Shown here one piece after another: positions 1 through 10,100 of a stretch of 64,000 bases of DNA (position 1 is the first letter of the stretch; the number at the start of each line of letters is the position of its first letter). Both the position numbers and the translations under genes were made by a program. Under the pieces are notes generated by a model. It ran no database searches. It saw only the letters and a list, made by a program, of their open reading frames with translations, and had not been told where the DNA came from. The stretch spans positions 1 through 64,000 of the forward strand of contig NZ_RCUA01000043.1 in NCBI RefSeq assembly GCF_003731635.1. Direction: 5' to 3'. Source of the stretch: Marisediminitalea oceani. GTDB lineage: Bacteria > Pseudomonadota > Gammaproteobacteria > Enterobacterales > Alteromonadaceae.

Positions 1-57
1 GAACCCGCGACCCCCGGCGTGACAGGCCGGTATTCTAACCAACTGAACTACCGCTCC
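1..57 (-). tRNA. tRNA-Asp (GUC), partial at window edge
   Basis: Read on the minus strand, the sequence starts at position 57 with GGAGCGG (acceptor stem), continues with a D-arm containing AGTTCAGTTGGTTAG, and has the anticodon stem-loop CCGGC-CTGTCAC-GCCGG (14-30) with anticodon GTC at 23-21. It then enters the T-arm (GCGGGTTC) at the window edge. The 3' acceptor strand and CCA end lie outside the window. The anticodon and D-arm are typical of bacterial tRNA-Asp. Confidence 0.95.
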
Positions 58-243
58 ACATTTTCAATCATTTCAGCAAGTTACTTGGGTAAGTGCATTA
101 ACCTGTCCCTCACTGCGGCGCAGATGATACGTATTACCCCGAAAGGAGTCAACGGTTTTTTTCACGAAAATGTCATTCTTTGGATCGTTTGCCTGATAAT
201 TCGCCACGTTGGCCGAAAAGCCAGCAAAACCGGCGCATGCAGG

Positions 244-1659
244 TTATTCTTTAGGCTTTTTAAACTTACCCAGCAGACCGCCTAACAAACCCGGCCTGGC
301 CGCCTCGGCAGGTTTAGCTGCGGCTTTCGCATCAGCCTTTGCTTTAGCTGGCTGTGCACTTCCCTTGCCTTTACGACGCTTCAGGAAGATAACCACAACA
401 GCACCGAGTAGCCCAACGCCAACAATACTGCCATTAACAATGATCAGCCACATCATCAGGGTGTCGTCGTCCATGCCCTCTTCTTCTTCGGTGGTAACCT
501 GCGGCTCGGGAATAACTTCATCCACGTTGTTGTCGGCGGCCGATTCGGTAACCTCAGGCTCGGGTAATTCAGGTTCGGCCACTAAAAAGGTGAATTCCGG
601 CACATCCAGAATAAAATCACGGCCGTTGACGGTTTTACCATAAGCGGTCATTTTTACCCTGAAAATACCGTAATCGTAGGCAATGATGAGGTATTCGCGT
701 ACATCGCCGCCCAACTCAGTGAGCGAAAAGTTGCGCACGTCGGCATTGGGGTAACGCACTTTGCCGTCTACCAGCAAGGTGTTTATATCCACCAGGTCAC
801 GGTCTACGTCGATCAGCAATTTGTGATAATCGTTACCGCCGCCGTCGAGTTCAACGTCTATTTTAACCGGGTTAGGGTAAAGTCTGAGTGGCGGGTCGAC
901 CTGTTCACGGGTAAACATAGGCGTGGTAACCCGAAAAACCGGTTGCCACTCACCAGCCGGTACATTCAGATTAAACTGACCGGTAAACACACCATCCAGC
1001 GGCGCCTCATCCATGCCTCGGCCATTATCTTCGAACGTGGCAATTTGCTGGTCGTCGGCACCGAAGTTATCGTAATTCGGGTTGTTTGTGCTCACCAAAT
1101 CAATGGTCAGCTCAACCACGTCACGAAACTGGCTGTAATCGATGGGCTTATCGCCGTTGGTCAGGTAGGCCGTTTGTTTGAGAATTTCACCGGAAAATAA
1201 AATGGGTGGTAAGGGCTCAGCGTGCAAGGCAATGTCAGATAGCACCATCACGCGGCTGCCTTCAACAATCTGCCCCACCGCCTGCCAGGGGCCGGGCACT
1301 GGATTTTTAATGCTGATCATGTCGTAGGTATCAGAATCGAACCAGAAGATGTCCTCACCTTCTACCTGCGACTGGAATATTTTGGAGCCATCCGGGCGAA
1401 CCAGCACCACGGGCGCAGAGCCGTATTCCCGGAAGAACACCATGGTGACTTCCTTAACATTGTGATCGATGCGAAAACGGTTTTGCAGCAGCTTAATACC
1501 ATTTTCATAATCGTTACCAATCAGCGCAATGGGTGATTCACTCTCGGCTTGCTCAGCGGAAGCCTCAGGCGTTGGCTCAGCGCCCTGCTCTGCAGCCTGC
1601 CGGGCACTAACCGTAAAGGCCAGTGCTACACTCAAAATTATCAGTAATGCTCTGCTCAC
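244..1659 (-). CDS. TIGR03503 family membrane-anchored exported protein
   Basis: 471 aa. An N-terminal signal peptide (about residues 1-20) is followed by a large exported domain and a single C-terminal membrane span (about 402-426). A basic, Ala/Lys-rich cytoplasmic tail of about 45 residues ends the protein. Overall features match the TIGR03503 family, a group of gammaproteobacterial proteins with no assigned function; this is recognised from general features and genome position, not from a catalytic motif. The acidic stretch before the membrane span (EEEEGMDDD) looks like a linker. The gene lies 33 bp downstream of dnaQ on the same strand, so co-transcription is likely. Membrane topology is inferred: N-terminus outside, tail inside. 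Confidence 0.75.
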   Translation of the reverse strand: MSRALLIILSVALAFTVSARQAAEQGAEPTPEASAEQAESESPIALIGNDYENGIKLLQNRFRIDHNVKEVTMVFFREYGSAPVVLVRPDGSKIFQSQVEGEDIFWFDSDTYDMISIKNPVPGPWQAVGQIVEGSRVMVLSDIALHAEPLPPILFSGEILKQTAYLTNGDKPIDYSQFRDVVELTIDLVSTNNPNYDNFGADDQQIATFEDNGRGMDEAPLDGVFTGQFNLNVPAGEWQPVFRVTTPMFTREQVDPPLRLYPNPVKIDVELDGGGNDYHKLLIDVDRDLVDINTLLVDGKVRYPNADVRNFSLTELGGDVREYLIIAYDYGIFRVKMTAYGKTVNGRDFILDVPEFTFLVAEPELPEPEVTESAADNNVDEVIPEPQVTTEEEEGMDDDTLMMWLIIVNGSIVGVGLLGAVVVIFLKRRKGKGSAQPAKAKADAKAAAKPAEAARPGLLGGLLGKFKKPKE

Positions 1660-1692
1660 CCAATTAGCCCTGTGTTGGCAAATTTCACCGGT

Positions 1693-2385
1693 TTACTGGC
1701 GCCAGATTGGATTTTGTACCAGGTCCAGACGCGCCTCATGCTGTGTTAATTCATCGGCAGTAGCTTGAATAACCTTTAATTTTTTTCCATTACGGGGAAT
1801 TCGGCGGATCACCTCAGCACCACCAGAATTGGCCTGATTGTTACCACTAAGATTCAGATCGGTCTGTCCACCGGTCATCATCAGGTACACGTCGGCCAGG
1901 ATTTCGGCATCCAGTAATGCACCGTGCAGTTCACGATGGCTGTTGTCGATACCATAACGCTTACACAGCGCATCCAGGTTGTTCTTTTGCCCGGGGTGCA
2001 TATCACGGGCCAGTACCAGGGTATCCAGCACGCCGCAAATTTCTTTGGTTTTTACGCTCGCGGTGGGGCCATGCATAGCGAACTCGTGATCCATAAAGCC
2101 CACGTCGAAGGGCGCGTTATGAATAACTAACTGGCCGCCGCGGATAAACTCTATAAACTCACTGGCCACATCGGCAAATACCGGCTTATCAGCCAGAAAT
2201 TCGTTGGTAATACCGTGAACCTCTATGGCTTCCTGTTCAATTTCGCGCTTAGGGTTAATGTAAACATGAAAATGATTGCCCGTAAGACGGCGATTGATCA
2301 CTTCCACACACCCTATTTCGATGATCCGGTGGCCTTCTTTTGGATTAATACCCGTTGTTTCCGTATCCAGTACAATTTGACGCAT
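1693..2385 (-). CDS. dnaQ: DNA polymerase III epsilon subunit (3'-5' proofreading exonuclease)
   Basis: 230 aa, close to the usual length of about 240. The DEDDh exonuclease motifs are present: ExoI DTETTG (D7, E9), ExoII around HNAPFDVGFMD (90-99), and ExoIII HGALLD (H154, D159). A short QTDLNL segment near residue 174 lies after the catalytic domain, where the beta-clamp binding motif sits in the E. coli protein. The product is the proofreading subunit of the replicative polymerase core, together with DnaE and HolE. It is divergent from rnhA, the same arrangement as in E. coli, with an 86-bp shared intergenic region. The TIGR03503 gene follows directly downstream. Confidence 0.97.
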   Translation of the reverse strand: MRQIVLDTETTGINPKEGHRIIEIGCVEVINRRLTGNHFHVYINPKREIEQEAIEVHGITNEFLADKPVFADVASEFIEFIRGGQLVIHNAPFDVGFMDHEFAMHGPTASVKTKEICGVLDTLVLARDMHPGQKNNLDALCKRYGIDNSHRELHGALLDAEILADVYLMMTGGQTDLNLSGNNQANSGGAEVIRRIPRNGKKLKVIQATADELTQHEARLDLVQNPIWRQ

Positions 2386-2471
2386 AAACCACTCTTATCT
2401 TATTGCTGATTGCGGTAGTATACCAAGCCACTGCCAAGTGACCACGCTTGAGGTTAAAAAAAGGAGAATCC

Positions 2472-2936
2472 GTGGCCCAACAATCTGTGCATATTTATAC
2501 CGACGGCTCTTGTTTAGGCAATCCCGGCCCTGGCGGCTATGGTGCAATCTTAATTTATGGCAAGCACCGTAAAGAGATCAGCGAAGGGTTTACGCTAACC
2601 ACTAACAACCGCATGGAACTACTGGCCACCATTGAAGCGCTCAAATTGCTGACTAAACCCTGCCAGGTGGAACTCACCACCGACAGCCAGTATGTAAAGA
2701 ACGGTATCAACCAGTGGATCCATAACTGGCGGCGCAATGGCTGGCGTACCAAAGATAAAAAGCCGGTAAAGAATGCCGACCTGTGGCAGGCCCTCGATGA
2801 GGTAATCCAGCAACATGAAGTCAACTGGCACTGGGTAAAAGGTCACAGTGGCCACCCGGAAAACGAACGCTGCGATGATTTAGCCCGTAACGCTGCAGAA
2901 TCACCTACCAAAGAAGATACCGGTTATAACTCGTGA
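2472..2936 (+). CDS. rnhA: Ribonuclease HI
   Basis: 154 aa from a GTG start at 2472, chosen because AAGGAG (2461-2466) lies five bases upstream and because E. coli RNase HI is 155 aa; an in-frame TTG at 2448 would add eight unsupported residues. Catalytic acidic residues are visible: D in [16 protein letters not shown] in NNRMELLA, D in [10 protein letters not shown] and D in DDLARNAA near the end. The enzyme cleaves the RNA strand of RNA-DNA hybrids (R-loops, primers). It is divergent from dnaQ. A hairpin just downstream separates it from the convergent yghU. Confidence 0.97.
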   Translation: MAQQSVHIYTDGSCLGNPGPGGYGAILIYGKHRKEISEGFTLTTNNRMELLATIEALKLLTKPCQVELTTDSQYVKNGINQWIHNWRRNGWRTKDKKPVKNADLWQALDEVIQQHEVNWHWVKGHSGHPENERCDDLARNAAESPTKEDTGYNS

Positions 2937-2941
2937 TCCAC

Positions 2942-2967
2942 AAAAAAGCGCCCGGTTCAGGGCGCTT
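2942..2967 (-). terminator. Rho-independent terminator between rnhA and yghU
   Basis: AAGCGCCC (2946-2953) pairs with GGGCGCTT (2960-2967), an 8-bp stem with a 6-nt loop. The A-run at 2942-2947 becomes a U-run on the minus-strand transcript, so it mainly terminates yghU. It may also act on rnhA read-through. Confidence 0.85.
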
Positions 2968-2979
2968 ATGTAAGGCATC

Positions 2980-3840
2980 TTAAGCCGGCTTATTAGCCAG
3001 CACGGCATCAATATCCGCAGCCTCATGACGCTCCCGAAGCTGCTCCCACTCCTCACCAAATGTGCGATTAACAATGCGGCCACGCTGCACCGCTTCACGA
3101 GCCTCAACCTGCCCGGCCCAGCGCCTTACATGAGTATAGGTGTGAACCTGCAGAAACTCAGCGGCGTTATACAGATAACCCAGAGCCAAACAGCCATACC
3201 AGGGCCAGATAGCCATATCAGCGATAGTGTATTCATCACCCGCTATATAGGTATTCTGCGCCAGATGCTTATCCAGCACATCCAACTGACGTTTCGCTTC
3301 CATGGCAAAGCGATTAATCGGGTATTCCTGTTTCTCATCGGCATAGGCATAAAAATGGCCGAAACCGCCACCTAGAAACGGTGCCGAACCCTGTGCCCAG
3401 AACAGCCAGTTTAAGGTTTGGGTTCTGGCCAGGCCTTCTGTTGGCAGGAACTTGCCAAACTTCTCTGCCAGATAAACCAAAATCGACGCCGATTCAAACA
3501 CGTTAACCTCGTTTTCACCGGACTTATCTACCAGTGCTGGAATTTTTGAATTCGGATTCACCGCCACAAAGCCCGATGAAAACTGATCGGACTCACCAAT
3601 ATTTATCAGAAAAGCATCATACTCTGCCGCAGTTACCCCGGCCGCCAGTAGCTCTTCCAGCATGATAGTTACTTTCTGGCCATTGGGTGTACCCAGCGAG
3701 TAAAGCTGCAGCGGATGTTCGCCTATCGGTAGTTCCCGCTCAAAACGGGCACCGGATTCCGGGCTGTTGATGTTCGCCCACTTATTGCCACCGGCTGCGT
3801 CATTTACCCAGACCTTAGGCGGGACATATTGTTCACTCAT
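2980..3840 (-). CDS. yghU: Glutathione S-transferase family, YghU-type disulfide reductase
   Basis: 286 aa; E. coli YghU is 288 aa. A thioredoxin-fold N-terminal GST domain begins near LQLYSLGTPNGQKVTIMLEE and includes the substrate-binding stretch NPNSKIPALVD and the conserved FESASILVYLAEKFG. An all-helical C-terminal domain follows, with AIWPWYG and TYTHVRRW. YghU-type enzymes bind two glutathiones and reduce disulfides. Upstream, ACGTTATGAG holds the ATG with an AGGAGACG ribosome-binding site. It appears monocistronic, with a terminator directly after it. Confidence 0.9.
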   Translation of the reverse strand: MSEQYVPPKVWVNDAAGGNKWANINSPESGARFERELPIGEHPLQLYSLGTPNGQKVTIMLEELLAAGVTAAEYDAFLINIGESDQFSSGFVAVNPNSKIPALVDKSGENEVNVFESASILVYLAEKFGKFLPTEGLARTQTLNWLFWAQGSAPFLGGGFGHFYAYADEKQEYPINRFAMEAKRQLDVLDKHLAQNTYIAGDEYTIADMAIWPWYGCLALGYLYNAAEFLQVHTYTHVRRWAGQVEAREAVQRGRIVNRTFGEEWEQLRERHEAADIDAVLANKPA

Positions 3841-3908
3841 AACGTCTCCTGAAAATTCACATTAAGCTCGAAGTCGCAAGCACCTGAATAACCAGTCTCA
3901 GCGCTGAA

Positions 3909-4898
3909 CTACCAGCTGATGACAACCTTACCGCTGGTGTTGTTATTCAGCACCTGTTGATGCGCCTGCTCGACTTCATTCACTGTATAGACCGTATCAA
4001 GCGGTACTTTTAATTCACCGGTACTAAAAGCCGGCAAACAGTCGCGGCTGAAAGCTTCTGTCAGTCGGGCTTTATAATCATTGTCGCGACTACGCAAGGT
4101 GGTGCCGCGCACACTGGCTCGTTTACCTAATAACAGCGCCATATCAAGTTTATCGGCAAAGCGTCCGGCCATCATGGCCAGGTACACCACTGAGCCATCA
4201 GTGGCGAGCACTTTAAGATTCCGGTTCAGGTAATCGCCTGCCACCATGTCCAGCACCATATTAACGCCCTCAGGCCAGTGCGATTTGAGCTCATCTACAA
4301 AGTCTTGCTGCTTATAGTTCACCAGTAATTCGGCCCCGGCCGCTTCACAAACGGCCAGTTTCTGTGCCGACGAAGCGGTAGTCGCCGTGCTGATATTCCA
4401 CAGCTTACACAGTTGCAGGGCAGCAAGCCCTACTCCGCTGGCGCCCGCGTGTATTAACGCTTTCTGGCCATTATCTATCTGCCCAACCCAGCGCAGGGCC
4501 TGATAAGCGGTTAAGAACACTTCACTTAAACCGGCTGCTTCGGTATCAGACAGCGCTTCCGGAACGGCCATCAGATGATTGGCCTCAATAGCCACATATT
4601 CAGCGTAACCACCACCTGAGACAATGGCGCATACCCGCTGCCCGGGCTGCCAGTCAGTTACCGCTTCGCCCACCGACTCAATAACACCGCTCACTTCCAG
4701 CCCTAAAATTGGGCTTTCACCTTTAGGCGGCGGATAATGGCCGGCGCGCTGCAGTAAATCGGCGCGATTAACCGCAAACGCGGCTACTTTAACCAGCACC
4801 TGAGTCGTTGTAGGAACAGGTAACTCAGTGGTTTGCAATGATAAACCCGACTCCATGTTACCTTCGGTATGTTGAATAAATTGCATGAAAACACTCAT
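3909..4898 (-). CDS. NAD(P)H quinone oxidoreductase, PIG3 type (zinc-independent MDR)
   Basis: 329 aa. This is a medium-chain dehydrogenase/reductase with an N-terminal GroES-like domain (VNRADLLQRAGHYPPP, GLEVSGVI) and a Rossmann domain whose NADPH loop reads HAGASGVGLAALQL (about 147-162). No catalytic or structural zinc cysteines are visible, which fits the quinone oxidoreductase / PIG3 branch. The start overlaps the stop of the upstream GNAT gene by 4 nt (ATGA), implying translational coupling. An internal Met at residue 5 is an alternative start. The physiological substrate is unknown. Confidence 0.85.
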   Translation of the reverse strand: MSVFMQFIQHTEGNMESGLSLQTTELPVPTTTQVLVKVAAFAVNRADLLQRAGHYPPPKGESPILGLEVSGVIESVGEAVTDWQPGQRVCAIVSGGGYAEYVAIEANHLMAVPEALSDTEAAGLSEVFLTAYQALRWVGQIDNGQKALIHAGASGVGLAALQLCKLWNISTATTASSAQKLAVCEAAGAELLVNYKQQDFVDELKSHWPEGVNMVLDMVAGDYLNRNLKVLATDGSVVYLAMMAGRFADKLDMALLLGKRASVRGTTLRSRDNDYKARLTEAFSRDCLPAFSTGELKVPLDTVYTVNEVEQAHQQVLNNNTSGKVVISW

Positions 4899-5326
4899 TG
4901 TTGATAAATATCCGGCTGCCAGATTTGCATTAACGGACTGGCGTCTTCCACCGGTGAAAAGCCGTATTTTTTGTATAAATCATGGGCGTCTTTGGTGGCC
5001 AGCATAAATCGTCTGAGCCCTTGTAAATCAGGATGGGCAACTACCGCATCGAGTATTTCACGGCTTACGCCGCGACCGCGCCATTCAGGTAGTACAAATA
5101 CATCAGACAGATAACCAAAAGTGGCTTTGTCAGTGACCATGCGGGCAAAGCCTACGGTGTTTTGCTGTGCATCGAGGGCCGCAAAACACAGCGAATTTTG
5201 CAGTGCTTTATGTAATGTTGCCACCGGGATGTTTTTCGCCCAGTAACTGTTACGGATAAACTCATGAATGGTTTGAAAATCCATTTCATGTAAATGATTG
5301 GTGATACTAATGGCAGAAGCAGACAT
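4895..5326 (-). CDS. GNAT family N-acetyltransferase
   Basis: 143 aa from the ATG at 5326. I prefer this start because AGGACG lies just upstream, whereas the longer frame would need a TTG at 5371. The acetyl-CoA binding motif is visible as VFVLPEWRGRGVSREIL (the R/Q-x-x-G-x-G/A type), followed by the usual C-terminal KDAHDLYKKYGFSPV segment. The substrate cannot be deduced. The stop overlaps the start of the downstream PIG3-type oxidoreductase by 4 nt, so the two form a small operon. Confidence 0.85.
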   Translation of the reverse strand: MSASAISITNHLHEMDFQTIHEFIRNSYWAKNIPVATLHKALQNSLCFAALDAQQNTVGFARMVTDKATFGYLSDVFVLPEWRGRGVSREILDAVVAHPDLQGLRRFMLATKDAHDLYKKYGFSPVEDASPLMQIWQPDIYQQ

Positions 5327-5418
5327 AGCCCGTCCTGTGGCAACTAAACCTGGCCGTGCAGTGAACGGCAATAACCAGTATACTGCGCGCCGGTCGAACT
5401 TAAGAAGAATGTCAGAGT

Positions 5419-6606
5419 ATGCCTGCTACCGTTATATTACAAGAAGGTCGCGAGAAATCGCTTAAACGTCATCACCCCTGGGTATTCGATGGTGCAGTGG
5501 CTAATGTGAAAGGTCGCTGCCGCAGCGGTGATACGGTAGACGTAGTGGCCGCTGACGGTTCATGGTTGGGCCGTGGCGCCTATTCCCCGGCTTCCCAGAT
5601 CCGTGTGCGTATCTGGACATTCGACCAGCAGGAAGTCATCGATAACGCGTTTTTTCTGCGCCGTATCGAGCAGGCCTGGCAGCTCCGCCAGCGCCTTATG
5701 CAACAGGCAAATACCAATGCCTGCCGGCTGGTTGCCGCCGAGTCTGATGGGTTACCCGGCGTTACTATAGATTTATATAACAACCTGGCAGTGCTGCAAT
5801 TACTTAGTGCCGGGGCCGATAAACATCGCAGTAAGATTGTCTGGGCTTTACAAAAGTTGTTGCCGGACGTGGCAATCTTTGAACGCAGCGATGTGGATGT
5901 AAGAAGTAAGGAAGGGCTTGAGCCGCTTATTCAGCCTCTGCACGGCGATATTCCCGACGAAGTAGAAATTGTTGAGCACGGCGTAAAAATCCTGGTAAAC
6001 CCGCATACCGGCCATAAAACCGGCTTTTATCTCGACCAGCGCGAAAACCGTTTAGCCGCCAGTCGCTATGCGCAGCAGGCCAGCGTACTGAACTGTTTTA
6101 GTTATACCGGCACCTTTGCCTGTTACGCCCTTAACGGCGGAGCGTCACACGTGACCAACGTAGACGTGTCGCAACCGGCACTGGATATGGCCAGTCGCCA
6201 TATTGAGCTCAATGGTTTTGCCGCCGAGCAGTGTAGCCAGGTAAAAGGCGATGTTTTTGAGGTGCTGCGCAATTACCATAGTAAGCAACAGCAATTTGAT
6301 ATGGTGATCCTCGATCCGCCTAAGTTTGTCGACAGCAAAGCGTCGCTTAAACGGGCCTGCCGGGGCTACAAGGATATCAATATGTATGGCATTCACGCGG
6401 TTAAACCTGGCGGTATTTTGCTGACGTTCAGCTGTTCGGGCTTAATGGAGCAGTCGCTGTTTCAGAAAATTGTTGCAGATGCGGCACTGGATGCCGGTCG
6501 ACGAGTGCAAATACTAGAGCATTTGTCGCAGGCGCCCGATCATCCGGTTGGTCTGAATTATCCGGAAGGCTATTACCTGAAAGGGTTAGTTTGTGTGGTT
6601 TTGTAG
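5419..6606 (+). CDS. rlmI: 23S rRNA (cytosine-1962-C5) methyltransferase RlmI
   Basis: 395 aa; E. coli RlmI is 396 aa. The N-terminal PUA domain (about 1-75, including HPWVFDGAV) binds RNA. A central region follows, then the Rossmann methyltransferase domain with NCFSYTGTFACYALNGGA (SAM binding), VDVSQPALDMA, VILDPPKFVD and TFSCSGLM, which carries the catalytic cysteine. The enzyme methylates C1962 of 23S rRNA. It starts 92 bp from the divergent GNAT gene. No strong terminator is visible after it. Confidence 0.95.
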   Translation: MPATVILQEGREKSLKRHHPWVFDGAVANVKGRCRSGDTVDVVAADGSWLGRGAYSPASQIRVRIWTFDQQEVIDNAFFLRRIEQAWQLRQRLMQQANTNACRLVAAESDGLPGVTIDLYNNLAVLQLLSAGADKHRSKIVWALQKLLPDVAIFERSDVDVRSKEGLEPLIQPLHGDIPDEVEIVEHGVKILVNPHTGHKTGFYLDQRENRLAASRYAQQASVLNCFSYTGTFACYALNGGASHVTNVDVSQPALDMASRHIELNGFAAEQCSQVKGDVFEVLRNYHSKQQQFDMVILDPPKFVDSKASLKRACRGYKDINMYGIHAVKPGGILLTFSCSGLMEQSLFQKIVADAALDAGRRVQILEHLSQAPDHPVGLNYPEGYYLKGLVCVVL

Positions 6607-6681
6607 CAGATAAGCAATAAAAGAAGCATACGAGTCCCAGCGCTGCCCGCCAGAGGTAGCGCTTAACCAGATCACCGTAAC

Positions 6682-6984
6682 TTATTTCATCTCAGAAATT
6701 TCAACACCCACAATACAACTGCTATCAGACTCGGGTACGCAACGCACCACTTTAGCCACCGCTGATAACGACGGTATCTGTGAACTGGTTGAATCGATGC
6801 TAACGCTTACCTGCGTGCCGACTTCAATTGATGGCTCATCAACTTCCAACGACATACCGGTTGCGCTGATATCCTTACATACCGCCTGAAGCGTCCGGCT
6901 CGACTCATCATCGATTATTTGTAACTGACACGGAGAGTTAACCATCATCCTGAAAAAGTTGCGTTTATCATCGTATCCTAACAT
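6682..6984 (-). CDS. PilZ-domain protein (putative c-di-GMP receptor)
   Basis: 100 aa, essentially one PilZ domain. Both c-di-GMP binding motifs are present: RNFFR (RxxxR, residues 8-12) and DISATG (D/NxSxxG), followed by the expected beta-barrel pattern. Single-domain PilZ proteins bind c-di-GMP and act by protein contact; the partner is not evident here. AGGAG stands about ten bases before the ATG. The gene is isolated on the minus strand between rlmI and hrpA. Confidence 0.88.
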   Translation of the reverse strand: MLGYDDKRNFFRMMVNSPCQLQIIDDESSRTLQAVCKDISATGMSLEVDEPSIEVGTQVSVSIDSTSSQIPSLSAVAKVVRCVPESDSSCIVGVEISEMK

Positions 6985-7154
6985 TTACTTACTTCTCCTC
7001 TCACCTCAACTGCAAATGGGAAGGCAAAACTGCCTTACTACTAACAAGTTTATAGGGTGACATCCGTGAGTTGTCAATGTAATTTCAGGCCAGTCCCGAG
7101 GGTTAAGTTTAAAATAACGTTATTTGTTGGTTTCTATGCCGCTCAGAAAGATTT

Positions 7155-10100
7155 TTAATACGCTTCCAGTACGCTTAACACCCGTTTAGCTGAAATTGGA
7201 TAAGCCGTACCCAGCTGCTGGGCAAACAGCGAAACCCTCAGCTCCTCAATCATCCAGCGCACCTCAGCCAGTTCGGCAGGCACTTTGTCGGCATGGTATT
7301 TATTGAGTACTGCCGCATAGGCCTGCTCAACTTTATCCAGCGTTATTTGTTGTAAGCGGTCACGATTCGGGTCGACCGGCAGCTTTTCCAGCCTGCGGGC
7401 CAGTGCCTTAATGTAGCGGTTCCAATCGGCCAGCCGGGCAAAGCCCACCTCGGCCACAAAGCCCGGGTACACCAGCGTCCCCAGATGTTGTTTAATGTGG
7501 TTAAGGCCAGCCACCATGTCCAGCGACACCTTGCCTTTCATTTTCTTCTGACACTGATGGGCCAGCGTCAGACCGGTTTCTACCTGCTGAGCAATGGCCA
7601 GCACCGACTCGTTGATGTTGGCCCGCACGTGATCGAGGCACCGGTCGAAGCTTTCTTTATCGCGAATGACCAGCTCGTGCTTTGCCTGAAATTCGTGGCT
7701 GAGCGCGTCGATGCCAGCCAGAATGCAATCATCAATAAGCGCTTTAATCTGGCCAAAGGGGTTAAAGTACAGCCCCAGTTTGGCTTTGTTTGGCAGCTTC
7801 TGCTCCAGATAATTCACCGGCGAAGGCATACCCAGCATCAACAAGCGATTCAGCCCCTGTTGATGCAGTGCGTTAGCTTTTTCCTGCTCGGCAATCAGCT
7901 CGATGTCTACCCGGCCATTATGATTAACCAGCGCGGGATAGGCCTGTACCTCAAAGCCACCGTGCTTTTGGGTAAAGCTGGCTGGCAGCGTATCGAAATC
8001 CCAGCTGGTGATATCCTTACGCTCAAGTTCCGGCGTAGCAGCCTGCTCAAAGGTTTCTTTTACCCGCCCCTGCAGACGGTCTTTCAAGGCTTGTAAATCA
8101 TCGCCGCGGCCAAGTACGTTGTTATCAGCATCCACCACAGCAAAATGCATGATCAGGTGCTTGTCCAGCTGCTCCGGTTGCCAGTCTTCCGGCTCTACCC
8201 TCACCCCGGTCATTCTTAGCAACTTGGTGGTCAGTGCATCAAGCAGCTTAATTGGCTTACCGGACTTTTCTTCCTGCATGCGCATATCAGCCAGTGCCGC
8301 CTGGGCGTAATTTGGCGCAGGCACAAAGTTACGCCGCAAACGTTTCGGCAGGCTTTTAATCAGCTGGACCACCCGCTCTTCGCGAAGTCCCGGGACCTGC
8401 CAGTCAAAGCCGTCTTCCACCACCTGATTAAGCAGCGGTAAAGGGATGCTTACCGTCACGCCATCGTCTTCGGCGTTAGGCTCAAAATGATAGTTCAGCG
8501 GCAGAGTAATATTGCCTTGTTGCCAGACGTCCGGAAACGCATTAGCCGCCGAGGTGCCGGGTTGCTCGCGAAACACATCCTGCTCGGTCAGGCGTAAAAA
8601 GTCGGTAGAGGACTGCTGCTTTAACCACTTTTTAAACGCGGCGTCGTTATTCACTTCAACCGGCAGTTTATCGGCGTAAAAATCCACCAGGATTTGTTCG
8701 TCGACCATAAGATCCCGACGCCGGGTTTTCTGCTCCCAGCCATCGGCGAGTTCAAGTAACGCCTGATTATCCTCTAAAAAGGCATAGCGCAGCTTTGTCT
8801 CGCCATTAACCAGTGCTTCACGGATAAACAGCTGATGACAGGTGGCCGGATCTATCTGGCTGTAAGTCACATAACGCTGCGCCACAATCGGCAGGCCAAA
8901 TAAGGTCACCCGCTCGCTGGCTGTCACTGCACCACGTTTTTTCGACCAGTGCGGTTCAGCGTAATTGCGTTTCACCAGATGCTCACCCAGCGATTCCAGC
9001 CACTGCGGTTCAATTTTGGCTACCATACGGCCGAACAGCTTGGACGTTTCCACCAGCTCGGCTGCCACAATCCATTTGGGATTGGCTTTAGCGAGCCCTG
9101 AGCCGGGAAAGATCATAAATTTGGTATTGCGCGCACCAAGGTATTCCCGGTCTTTGTCTTTCATGCCCACATGGGATAACAAACCGCTACACAAGGCCTG
9201 ATGGATGGCCTGATAATCGGCGGCCTGACTGGTAATTCGCAAATCGATTTCAGCAACAGACTTACGTAACTGGCTAACGATGTCCTGCCATTCGCGCATA
9301 CGCAGGTAATTGATGAAATGGCCATGGCACCATTTACGCAACTGGCTGTTCGACAGTGCTTTTTGTTGCTCCCTGAAGGCTACCCATAAGTTCCAAAGAG
9401 CAATAAAGTCGGAGTCTTTATCGGCAAATTCACTGTGCGCCTCATCGGCCTGCGCCCGTTTATCCTGAGGGCGCTCACGGGGGTCCTGAATGGATAATCC
9501 GGCGGCAATCACCATCACTTCCATCAGCGCGTTAAACTCACCGGCGGCCACCACCATTCGGGCATAGCGTGGATCGACCGGCAGGCGGGATATCTGTCTA
9601 CCCAGTTTGGTTAACGCTACCCGCCCCTTTTTGCGGGTAATGGCTTCAATTTCTTCCAGCAAGCGAAAACCATCGTTGATCTGACGACTGTCCGGCGGCT
9701 GCACAAAATCAAACTGGTTGATGTCACCCAACCCCAGACTGGCCATTTGCAGAATAACTGAGGCCAGATTGGTACGCAGAATTTCCGGATCGGTAAATGC
9801 CGGCCGGTTGTCGTAATCCTGCTCGGAATACAAACGAATACAGATACCTTCAGAGACCCGGCCGCATCGACCGGCCCGCTGATTCGCTGATGCCTGGGAA
9901 ATAGGCTCAATGGGCAGGCGCTGTACTTTACTGCGCGCGCTGTAGCGGGATATTCGAGCCGTGCCCGGGTCGATAACATATTTAATGCCCGGCACTGTTA
10001 GCGAGGTTTCGGCAACGTTAGTAGACAGCACAATGCGCCGCCCGCTGTGCGACTGAAAGATCCGCTGTTGCTCAGAAGCCGACAATCTTGCATACAAGGG

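Noticed and set aside
1-57. tRNA-Asp as an integration (att) site for an island
   Set aside because: No integrase, direct repeat or shifted composition was found next to it; the gene is simply cut by the window edge.
6640-6668. AGCGCT-type hairpin after rlmI as a terminator
   Set aside because: The stem has a wobble pair and there is no U-run after it.
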